A stretch of 40,078 nucleotides of DNA, from positions 1 through 40,078 of the forward strand of contig CALCXF010000059.1 of NCBI GenBank assembly GCA_937907685.1, written 5' to 3'. A program made the position numbers and the translations under genes. The stretch comes from an uncultured Nostocoides sp. GTDB lineage: Bacteria; Actinomycetota; Actinomycetes; Actinomycetales; Dermatophilaceae. Below are positions 34,294-40,078 of the stretch, in pieces. Within the stretch, counting starts at the first letter, position 1, and each line of letters starts with the position of its first letter. The notes under the pieces were generated by a model that ran no database searches, was not told the origin of the DNA, and was given only the letters and a program-made list of their open reading frames with translations.

Positions 34294-35451
34294 GTGACGG
34301 ACGTGAGGCGACGCCTCCGGCGGGCGCTGTCCCGCCTTCCCGGGCTGCTCCCGCTCGCCCGGCTGATCGTTGCGACGATCCGGATCAGCCTGCGGTACCG
34401 CGTGACCGGACTTGCGTCGGAGGCCGGCTTCTTCGCACTGCTGTCGCTACCGCCTCTCGTCCTCGGGCTCTTCGGTGGCCTCGGCTATGTCGGACGGATG
34501 CTCGGTCCGGAGGCCGTCGCGCAGGTGCGCAGAGACATCAACGAGTACGCGTCCAACTTCCTCACCAAGGAGATCATCGACTCGACACTGGGTCCCACCG
34601 TGGACGACGTCCTCCGAGACGGACGCTTCGACCTGCTCTCGCTGGGGTTCGTGCTCTCGCTGTGGTCGGGGTCGCGCGCCCTCAACGTCTTCGTCGACAC
34701 GATCTCGATCATGTACGGGCAGTCCGGCGTTCGCGGCATCGTGCAGACACGCGCGCTCTCCTTCTCGCTCTACCTGCTCGCTCTCGTGCTCGGCATCATC
34801 ACCATCCCGCTCGTGTTCCTGGGACCCAGCCTCCTCGGTGAGATCCTGCCCGAGCCGTGGGACACACTCACCGTGCTCTACTGGCCGATCGTCACCCTCC
34901 TCACCGTCGGTGGTCTCACGAGCCTCTACCACGTCTCCACACCGAACCGGGCGCCCTGGCTCCGTGACGTGCCGGGTGCTGCCGTCACCCTCGTCATCTG
35001 GCTGCTGGCGTCGTATGTCGTGCGGGGAACGATCGCGGCCTCCCTCGGGGGAACTTCGATCTACGGTCCGCTGTCGGCGCCGATCGTGCTGCTCATCTGG
35101 CTCTACGCACTCGCGATCGCGGTGCTCATCGGGGCGGCGGTGAACGCCGGCATCCGCGAGCTGTGGCCTGCGGAGGAGGACCGGAGCCTCCGTCAGCGCC
35201 TCGTGGCCTGGGTCAGGCTGCAAGGGTCCCGTCGAGGTCCAGAGGCTGCCGTTGCCGGGGATGACCCGTTCGACGGCTACGGCCCGGTCGTCGGCGACCT
35301 GGATCTTGCCTCGCTCCGCGAGGCGGCTCGGCAGCCGATGACGCCGATAGAGCACGGGTCACGAGCCCGATCCCGGGCCCGCTCCGACCCTCCACCGAAC
35401 GAGGGCGACACCGCTCGGGAGGCCGGCCCACGGGTCGATGTCGAGCGCTGA
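34294..35451 (+). CDS. YihY/BrkB-family integral membrane protein
   Basis: A protein of 385 aa with about six membrane helices in the YihY/virulence factor BrkB pattern: a short cytoplasmic N-terminus, VTGLASEAGFFALLSLPPLVLGLFGGLGYVG, LLSLGFVLSLWSGSRALNVFVDTISIMYG, SLYLLALVLGIITIPLVF, and WLLASYVVRGTIAASLGGTSIYGPLSAPIVLLIWLYALAIAVLIGAAVNAGI. The last ~90 residues are hydrophilic and probably disordered. The function of the family is not established; the old RNase BN assignment of E. coli YihY was dropped. GTG at 34294 lies 7 nt from a -10 box. Confidence 0.92.
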   Translation: MTDVRRRLRRALSRLPGLLPLARLIVATIRISLRYRVTGLASEAGFFALLSLPPLVLGLFGGLGYVGRMLGPEAVAQVRRDINEYASNFLTKEIIDSTLGPTVDDVLRDGRFDLLSLGFVLSLWSGSRALNVFVDTISIMYGQSGVRGIVQTRALSFSLYLLALVLGIITIPLVFLGPSLLGEILPEPWDTLTVLYWPIVTLLTVGGLTSLYHVSTPNRAPWLRDVPGAAVTLVIWLLASYVVRGTIAASLGGTSIYGPLSAPIVLLIWLYALAIAVLIGAAVNAGIRELWPAEEDRSLRQRLVAWVRLQGSRRGPEAAVAGDDPFDGYGPVVGDLDLASLREAARQPMTPIEHGSRARSRARSDPPPNEGDTAREAGPRVDVER

Positions 35452-35557
35452 CAGGCGCCGGTCAGAGGGGCCTGCAGCCGGTTTGGAGTTCGTTGCGGCA
35501 ATCGGATACTGTCTCGGAGCACGCCGCACGGGTTCGGGAGAGCGCTGAGTGGTGCGC

Positions 35558-35630
35558 GCGGATGTAGCTCAGTTGGTAGAGCGCAACCTTGCCAAGGTTG
35601 AGGTCGCCGGTTCGAGGCCGGTCATCCGCT
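35558..35630 (+). tRNA. tRNA-Gly(GCC)
   Basis: A 73-nt cloverleaf: acceptor GCGGATG pairs with CATCCGC (35623-35629), D-arm TAGCTCAGTTGGTAGAGC, anticodon loop with GCC at 35591-35593 in CCTTGCCAAGG, and T-arm GCCGGTTCGAGGCCGG. Discriminator base T; CCA is not encoded. First of a three-tRNA cluster. Confidence 0.97.
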
Positions 35631-35651
35631 CGGAGGGTTAGCCGCCCCCAC

Positions 35652-35722
35652 GGTGGAGTGGCCGAGAGGCGAGGCAGCGGCCTGCAAAGCCGCGTACACG
35701 GGTTCAAATCCCGTCTCCACCT
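35652..35722 (+). tRNA. tRNA-Cys(GCA)
   Basis: A 71-nt cloverleaf: acceptor GGTGGAG pairs with CTCCACC (35715-35721), anticodon GCA at 35684-35686 in GGCCTGCAAAGCC, T-arm ACGGGTTCAAATCCCGT. CCA is not encoded. It lies 21 nt after tRNA-Gly. Confidence 0.97.
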
Positions 35723-35739
35723 CGAGCAGTACCCCGAAG

Positions 35740-35811
35740 GGGCGATTGGCGCAGTGGTAGCGCGCTTCCTTGACACGGAAGAGGTCACTGGTTCAAACCC
35801 AGTATCGCCCA
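35740..35811 (+). tRNA. tRNA-Val(GAC)
   Basis: A 72-nt cloverleaf: acceptor GGGCGAT pairs with ATCGCCC (35804-35810), D-arm TGGCGCAGTGGTAGCGC, anticodon GAC in TTCCTTGACACGGAA, T-arm ACTGGTTCAAACCCAGT. It lies 17 nt after tRNA-Cys, so the three are probably one transcript. No second copy of its 3' end (attachment site) was found downstream. Confidence 0.97.
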
Positions 35812-35821
35812 CCGAACGGAG

Positions 35822-35857
35822 CGGCTCCTGACCTGCGGAAACGTCGGTCAGGAGCCG
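35822..35857 (+). terminator. Terminator hairpin after the tRNA cluster
   Basis: Perfect 12-bp arms CGGCTCCTGACC (35822-35833) and GGTCAGGAGCCG (35846-35857) with a 12-nt loop begin 10 nt after tRNA-Val and are followed by ATCTTGT. Position and strength fit a transcription terminator. Confidence 0.8.
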
Positions 35858-35916
35858 ATCTTGTGCCGGATGCGTGCCGGAGGGCTCGGTCATATCCGAC
35901 CCGCGCGAGGAGGAAC

Positions 35917-35955
35917 ATGACCACCACCGCGATCGTCACCCGTTCACCGTGCTAG
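35917..35955 (+). CDS. 12-codon ORF with strong ribosome binding site (leader peptide or gene remnant)
   Basis: ATG at 35917 follows GAGGAGG at ideal spacing and reads MTTTAIVTRSPC then TAG. The strong ribosome binding site argues that translation starts here. Either it is a leader peptide or, more likely, the beginning of a gene whose remainder was lost where conserved chromosome joins the accessory tail. No homology can be claimed for 12 residues. Confidence 0.35.
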   Translation: MTTTAIVTRSPC

Positions 35956-36134
35956 GTCGTCCTCACAGCCGCGCTAGGTGCGGTCGGGGCGCTTCCGCAG
36001 GAGGCCAGCCGCCACAGCGGCAACGGTGACGCCGCCTGACGGACGACGAAACCGGGGCCCGGCAGCGGAATGAGCGCCACACCAACAGCGACCAAGGCTA
36101 GTCCAACGCCGAGCAAGACCTTCAGCACGTTCAC
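35952..36134 (-). pseudogene. Small membrane protein, probably frameshifted
   Basis: ATG at 36134 opens MNVLKVLLGVGLALVAVGVALIPLPGPGFVV, a single hydrophobic helix followed by the PGPGF turn common in small actinobacterial membrane proteins. The open frame then turns into a Pro/Ser/Arg-rich sequence. A shift of one base near 36040 instead gives SGGVTVAAVAAGLLRKRPDRT and a stop, a natural second helix with a basic tail. One base is probably missing, as mutation or sequencing error. The function is unknown. Its start overlaps the stop of the gene at 36131. Confidence 0.5.
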
Positions 36135-37004
36135 ATCCTCAACCGATTCCAGGCTGGCGTCAGACTTTCACGCAGCTGCCGCGGAGTGACCCTTGGACCT
36201 GAAGTGGCGGCCAGTGCGGTGAGGCGGGCCCACTCAGCGTCCAGCCCTGCCAGGCCAGCAGGGGTGACCTGCAGATGCAGCTCGGGTAGCGACGCCAGGC
36301 CGAGGCGGCGCCCGCCGCCAGCGAGCCAGCCCTGCCATCGCAGCTCGGCCACCCACTGGGCGCCCACGTCGGGCGGCAGCGCGACCCGTTCACACAGCCA
36401 GCCGGGGGCGATGGACTGCACCTTCCCATCGCAGCTCGGCCACCCACTGGGCGCCCACGTCGGGCGGGAGGGCGACCCGTTCACACAACCAGCTGGGGGC
36501 AATGGACTGTACGGTGGCAGCCGCGCTGAGCAACGCGTAGGCCTCGGCGCCTGGTGGCCACTGCGCCGGCGCGGGCACGACCGAGGACTGGTGGCGCAGC
36601 TGGCGGTACCAGCGCAGCCGGGCCGGGCCGAAGCGTGGGATGAGCTCAGGAGCGGGTAGCGATCGGCTCAGGGCTGAAGGTAGGTAGCCGGCGCTGAGGT
36701 GCACCAAGATTGCCAGAGGGAACAGGATGAGCCACCAGCCCGGTGTGTGCCCGTTGGTGTTGAACTGCACGCCGGCGACGACCCCCCCGACGACCAGGGC
36801 TGCCACCACCAGGAGGTCCAGCTCGCGCACCCACAGCCGGCGCATCCCGACCGGGTCCATGACGCTGGTGTTCGCTTCGGCAGTCAGCGCGGCGCGGGCG
36901 GCCTCTGGGGTGCTGATCGAAGTGAGCGGGACAAACGGCTGCACGCCCGGGGCCGCGCCGGGCAGGGGCGGCATCGGCGGGAGACGTGCACCGCGGTCGG
37001 GCAT
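36131..37004 (-). pseudogene. Unknown membrane-anchored protein, frameshifted by duplication
   Basis: Read from ATG 37004: a Pro-rich N-terminus, two membrane helices (LDLLVVAALVVGGVVAGVQF and WWLILFPLAILVHLSAGYL), then a soluble part (RFGPARLRWYRQLRHQ, AYALLSAAATVQSIAPSWLC, LPPDVGAQWVAELRW). The frame then leaves register at an imperfect 91-nt duplication, and the C-terminus (GWLAGGGRRLGLASLPELHLQ, LTPAWNRLRM) is in another frame. Removing 91 nt gives a continuous 260-aa protein. I do not recognise the family; the C-terminal part resembles a winged-helix-like LTPAGLAGLDAEW module, weakly. Confidence 0.7.
36335..36512. repeat. Imperfect tandem duplication breaking the 36-37 kb gene (offset 91 nt)
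   Basis: Copies at 36335-36421 and 36426-36512 (87 bp each, 4-nt linker CTTC) agree at 81 of 87 positions. Most differences are synonymous; one changes Ser to Gly (SIAPSWLC against SIAPGWLC). Confidence 0.95.
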
Positions 37005-37310
37005 GGGTCATAGTGTGCCGACCTGAGCTCGCCGGGCACAGGGTTCGGTGGAGACAACGGTCAGCCAGTCGCCAAAGGTGTAACGGGTGAGCGGCCCGAC
37101 ATGGTCGTCCAATCCCTTTGCGGCGCATCCTGACAGTTCCAAGAGCGACCAGCCCTGGGATCCCGCCCGTCATGCCGCGTAGGTCGCCGTCATGTCGTCC
37201 TCGCTTCAGGACGCGGGAGGTGCTGGTGATGCGCTTCTCGCGCAAGGGTGCATTGGCATGAGCACGGGTTGACCGCCTTGGTGAGCGCGTCTCGCCGGGC
37301 CCTGCCCGCT
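37005..37310. other. Gene-free stretch, nothing recognised
   Basis: No frame with protein-like composition, RNA gene or repeat was found here. Open frames that cross it on the minus strand are Arg-rich shadows. Confidence 0.5.
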
Positions 37311-37757
37311 TCAGATCCGGGTCGACACCGTGGAGTAGCCGCCGCCGCCCGGGTAGTGCCAGGCGCCGGTGAGTATCTTGCCGTCCTCGCTGAAGGTCCC
37401 CTCGTAGTACGCCGGGGAGTCCCGTTCACCCATCCAGATGGTGAGCGTGTCGTCCTCGATCTCGTAGGTGTAGTCCAGCGTCTCGCCTTCGGAGAAGCCG
37501 TAGTAGCGCGACTTGATGTCGGCACTAGGATCCTCCCCGTACCGGTGTTCGTGACCGATGACCTCCAGACCCTTGTTACCGCCCAGGTCGACGTGCTGGA
37601 GCAGGAAGAAGCTTCCTTCTGTCCACTCGTAGGTGACAGTCCCCTCCGCCTCGCCCGACACCCTCCAGGTGCCGACAAGCCTGTTCAGACTCTGCAGGTC
37701 AGGGTGGGGCCGGGCTGGCTCCTGCGACGCCTTCCCGTTTCCGGAATCGTTTGTCAC
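37311..37757 (-). CDS. DUF1579-like protein of unknown function
   Basis: A protein of 148 aa with a lipocalin-like beta-barrel pattern: LQSLNRLVGTWRVSGEAEGTVTYEW, FFLLQHVDLGGNKGLEVIGHEHRYG, DYTYEIEDDTLTIWMGERDSPAYYEGTFSEDGKILTGAWHYPGGG. It is similar in style to DUF1579/THAP4-like heme-binding or storage barrels, but the ligand is unknown. Start: GTG at 37757 has GGGAG at good spacing; the GTG at 37763 directly abuts that ribosome binding site. It stands alone in the accessory tail. Confidence 0.8.
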   Translation of the reverse strand: MTNDSGNGKASQEPARPHPDLQSLNRLVGTWRVSGEAEGTVTYEWTEGSFFLLQHVDLGGNKGLEVIGHEHRYGEDPSADIKSRYYGFSEGETLDYTYEIEDDTLTIWMGERDSPAYYEGTFSEDGKILTGAWHYPGGGGYSTVSTRI

Positions 37758-38293
37758 GTTCACTCCCTACTTACGTCGAGCCGGCCTTGCCCTCCCATGT
37801 TCTCCCACGGTCGCCGTGGTCAGGGTCTTAGTCGTGGAGGGCGTACATCAGCACCCGGCCATGCTGGCACAGGGCGAGGGGCGCGGCGTCCCCGGTTACC
37901 CGGGTGATCAATGCGCGCTTCCGGGGACGCCTGGCCGCTCGACACTTCCCTTAGATCGACGCGGTTGCGCACCCCCTACCCGTGGCTCCCTAGTCGACAC
38001 AAGGCCCTAGCGCCTTGCGCGCCCGACACGTCAGCCGTGTCGGAGCCACCGCCTCGGTGGCACAGAAGCGCCGAAGCGAGCGCGGTGATGTGCGACGGTA
38101 GGACGCCCTCGCCAGGCCGGTGACCTAGCACGCTGGCGAGGGCGCAATCAGTGCACCCAACGGGTGCGGCACGACCGATGAGGCGCACGTAGAACCGCCC
38201 CGGGACCTCCGCCAACGCCGCCGGGTTCCCATCTTCTGCCGGGCTCTGGCCTCCGGCCCGTGGGAAAGAGCGCGCACGATCCCAATATGGGGG
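37758..38293. other. Gene-free stretch with a row of hairpins
   Basis: No convincing gene. It contains a series of perfect short inverted repeats: 37805-37819 (CCACGG/CCGTGG, 3-nt loop), 38000-38017 (CAAGGC/GCCTTG), 38023-38043 (CCGACACG/CGTGTCGG, 5-nt loop), 38045-38061 (GCCACCG/CGGTGGC, 3-nt loop) and 38104-38144 (CGCCCTCGCCA/TGGCGAGGGCG, 19-nt loop). The strand and function are unknown; a structured RNA or terminators are possible. Confidence 0.5.
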
Positions 38294-39049
38294 ATGCTGG
38301 GCCACGTGACGACAGCAAGCAAGCGCGGCATCGACGCCTGGCCCGAGGATCACCAAGACCTCCGAAGGACCGCTGAGGTCCTGGGCCAGCTGACGCGGGA
38401 CACCCGCGACAACGACTCCGGTGTGAGTCTCGAGTTGCTCGTTAAGCAGGCGGTCCGTCTCCTTCCGACCGCCGACTGGGCCAGCGTGACGACGCTCCGT
38501 GGCGGCCACTTCCAGACGGTGGCGAGCAGTGACCCGAGTGCCATCGGGGTGGACCTGCTGCAGTACGAGAACGGCAGCGGGCCCTGCGTCGACGCGGTTC
38601 TCGAGGACGGGATCTTTCTCACCGGGGACGTGGCCGCGGAGCCGAGATGGCGCCCGTTCGGAGAGCAGGCCAACGAGCGTTTCGGCGTCAACAGCATGCT
38701 GGCCCTGCGGCTGCACCTGCTGGATGAGACCGACACCATCGCCGGGCTGAACTTGTTCTCCACCAAGGCCGACGCGTTCACGGAGGCGGACGTGGACCGC
38801 GCCAGGCTCCTGGCCACGCACTGCGCCCTCCTCGTGACGGCCACCCAGGCGCAGCAAAGGTCGGAGAACCTCGTAGCGGCCCTGCAAAGCAACAGGCAGA
38901 TTGGCATCGCGGTCGGCGTGCTCATGGCCCACCGGCGTCTGACCCGCGAGCAGGCATTCGACGTCCTGCGATTTGTGACGCAGAACTCCGACCGCAACCT
39001 GGAGGACGTTGCCGCCGAGGTTGCAGACACGGGGCAACCCCCGACGTGA
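38294..39049 (+). CDS. GAF-ANTAR transcription antitermination regulator
   Basis: A protein of 251 aa. Residues ~35-170 form a GAF sensor domain (LELLVKQAVRLLPTADWASVTTLRGGHFQTVASSDP, ENGSGPCVDAVLEDG, LALRLHLLDETDTIAGLNLFS, FTEADVDRARLLATHCALLV). Residues ~190-245 form an ANTAR RNA-binding domain (NLVAALQSNRQIGIAVGVLMAHRRLTREQAFDVLRFVTQNSDRNLEDVAAEV in sequence). ANTAR proteins bind paired hexaloop RNA hairpins to prevent termination. The ATG at 38294 is used; a GTG at 38306 is an alternative. The signal and targets are unknown. The hairpin row just upstream is worth noting as a possible target. Confidence 0.9.
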   Translation: MLGHVTTASKRGIDAWPEDHQDLRRTAEVLGQLTRDTRDNDSGVSLELLVKQAVRLLPTADWASVTTLRGGHFQTVASSDPSAIGVDLLQYENGSGPCVDAVLEDGIFLTGDVAAEPRWRPFGEQANERFGVNSMLALRLHLLDETDTIAGLNLFSTKADAFTEADVDRARLLATHCALLVTATQAQQRSENLVAALQSNRQIGIAVGVLMAHRRLTREQAFDVLRFVTQNSDRNLEDVAAEVADTGQPPT

Positions 39050-39126
39050 CAAGGCCGCCCGGCGGCAGGCGCGCCCCGGGTTCACGACGCGCTCCGCGGA
39101 CGAGGAACCGTTGGGCGGCGACGAGG

Positions 39127-39348
39127 TCAGTCGTTGTCCCGGGCGTTGGCCGGGCCGATGCTCGCGGAGTTCATGATGTTCCGCGAGATGACATGCACCG
39201 TGGCGTTCTGCGCTCCGCAGAGCGCCTCACGGCTCCACGCGCCTCGTCTACGGTCAGCCCATGCCGCTCGACGAGAATGCCGCTCGCGATGTCGAGACAA
39301 CCTGGGAAGACAGCCGCATGCAGGCCCGACGTCGTTCAGGTTGGTCAT
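39127..39348 (-). pseudogene. Small ANTAR-domain protein, frameshifted
   Basis: ATG at 39348 has AGGAGA seven bases upstream and begins MTNLNDV. The ANTAR core is present but in two frames: LDIASGILVERHGLTVDEAR is read in a neighbouring frame (about 39250-39325), while the end EALCGAQNATVHVISRNIMNSASIGPANARDND is in the starting frame. Joined, they align with the ANTAR domain of the gene at 38294. Two compensating shifts (near 39325 and 39240) are therefore needed for a normal protein. Decay or indel errors would both explain this. An intact version would be an ANTAR-only regulator of ~75 aa. Confidence 0.6.
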
Positions 39349-39384
39349 GCTTCGTTCTCCTGGAGGTGACCGTCAGCGCTCAGG

Positions 39385-39807
39385 TCAGAACTCGACACCG
39401 CACCCGACGTAGGCACCGATGATGGCCTCGCCGTACGCCGCGAAGACGTGGTCGATGCCCTTCCCATTGGATAGGACCTCCTGGTTCGTGACGCCCCCAG
39501 CGAGGACGCCGTCCTTGCCACCCACGACCTTGATCGTGAAGGACGCACGGCCGCCGGACTCCTCGTACGCGTCGATGATGCACTCACCGGTCTCTGCGTC
39601 GTATAGCCCCGCGTCGACCTCCTCGGCGATGAGGTCGGCCACCACGAGGGTGACCCACGTGTTGGAGTGCGTGCCGGCCTTGAGGTTGCCCTGCTCCGAC
39701 CGGCTGGCGTTGTAACACTCGTGGGCGGCTGCGGTGGTCGCCGTGGCCAAACCGAGAGCGGCTGCCACGGCGATCGATTGGCCGAGACGCGAGGCGAAAC
39801 GATGCAT
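39385..39807 (-). CDS. Secreted protein of unknown function
   Basis: A protein of 140 aa with a clear Sec signal peptide: MHRFASRLGQSIAVAAALGL followed by ATATTAAA, with cleavage predicted before His29 (HECYNASRSEQGN). The mature part has Cys31 plus cysteines in TGECIIDAYEE and the C-terminal VGCGVEF, so disulfide or metal binding is possible. VTLVVADLIAEEVDAGLYD and ASFTIKVVGGKDG suggest a mixed alpha/beta fold. Family not recognised. The ATG at 39807 has AAGGGG eight bases upstream. A 10-bp inverted repeat lies about 130 bp upstream. Confidence 0.78.
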   Translation of the reverse strand: MHRFASRLGQSIAVAAALGLATATTAAAHECYNASRSEQGNLKAGTHSNTWVTLVVADLIAEEVDAGLYDAETGECIIDAYEESGGRASFTIKVVGGKDGVLAGGVTNQEVLSNGKGIDHVFAAYGEAIIGAYVGCGVEF

Positions 39808-39933
39808 GGTGAATCCCCTTCTGGAGCACCACCACCGTGGCGACGGAGACGTCACCTCTTCGCAGCACTCCTGGTGTGCAGGCGGCCCCTGCGGCGCGCC
39901 CTGCTCCGGACCTTGACACCAACGCCTCCCGGG

Positions 39934-39961
39934 TGGCAATAGCCCGGTTGAGCTATTGCCA
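39934..39961. promoter_or_regulatory. Perfect inverted repeat upstream of the secreted-protein gene
   Basis: TGGCAATAGC (39934-39943) and GCTATTGCCA (39952-39961) form perfect 10-bp arms around an 8-nt loop. It could be an operator for the minus-strand gene starting at 39807 or a terminator of a gene beyond the window. The sequence from 39962 to the window end shows nothing else. Confidence 0.5.
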
Positions 39962-40078
39962 GTCACCGCTTCACAGCGATACGAAGAGTTGTCGCTCCCG
40001 GCCTGCCACACTCATCGGAGGGTCAGGCACTCATCCCCGGTGGGAACGTCTCCACTGACCGGCATGGGGGAACCGGGG

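Noticed and set aside
35740-35811. tRNA-Val as a phage or island attachment site
   Set aside because: No second copy of its 3' end and no integrase are visible in the window; kept only as a possibility.
36646-37245. Long minus-strand open frame across the 37.0-37.2 kb gap
   Set aside because: Its 3' part is a shadow of the gene at 36131-37004 and its 5' part has no protein-like features or ribosome binding site.

Overview
The window is high-GC DNA with the codon usage and gene repertoire of an actinobacterium. Recognisable pieces include a LigD-type polymerase/ligase, ChdC (HemQ) with the HemY-type porphyrin oxidase, DUF3000, DUF4349 and a mycobacterial-type sulfite reductase. Gene order and codon use would fit the Intrasporangiaceae/Dermatophilaceae, but that is inference; no rRNA is present. 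About 35.8 kb is ordinary chromosome, followed by a tRNA cluster and a 4 kb accessory-looking tail.

Layout. 0-1 kb: 3' end of aconitase. 1-7.1 kb (minus): assimilatory sulfate reduction operon sir-cysH-cysD-cysN-cysG, which supplies sulfide and the siroheme used by Sir. 7.2-7.7 kb: an unknown gene whose start lies inside a perfect actinobacterial LexA (SOS) box. 7.8-12.2 kb: dxs (isoprenoid precursors), an SDR/epimerase, a methyltransferase, a DUF1905 protein and a small hypothetical. 12.3-13.8 kb: a MurA-like enzyme fused to an N-terminal XRE helix-turn-helix, with a palindrome in its own promoter. 13.9-17.4 kb: fatty acid beta-oxidation pair fadA-fadB (fadB split by a duplication) under a palindromic operator. 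17.5-18.2 kb: ArsR-VOC operon. 18.4-25.6 kb: RNase D, DUF3000, an EamA permease and the heme genes hemE, hemY/cgoX (frameshifted) and chdC, with a DUF4349 lipoprotein. 25.7-35.5 kb: kinase-fold protein, MsrB, LigD-type ligase, alpha/beta hydrolase, RibD-like reductase, PPK2, AidB-like acyl-CoA dehydrogenase and a YihY-type membrane protein. 35.6-35.8 kb: tRNA-Gly, tRNA-Cys, tRNA-Val. 35.9-40.1 kb: poorly conserved genes, several broken, two with ANTAR RNA-binding domains, a secreted protein and a hairpin-rich gene-free stretch.

Two features run through the window. First, about eleven genes show a TANNNT -10 box only 6-7 nt before a GTG/ATG with no ribosome binding site, which predicts leaderless mRNAs. 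Second, three separate genes (fadB, hemY, and an unknown gene at 36-37 kb) are each frame-broken by an imperfect short tandem duplication (offsets 95, 34 and 91 nt). Removing one copy restores a full-length frame in every case, and the copies differ by scattered, mostly synonymous changes. This looks like two alleles placed in series, either by recombination or, more likely, by assembly of mixed strains. It should be resolved before any of these genes is called a pseudogene.
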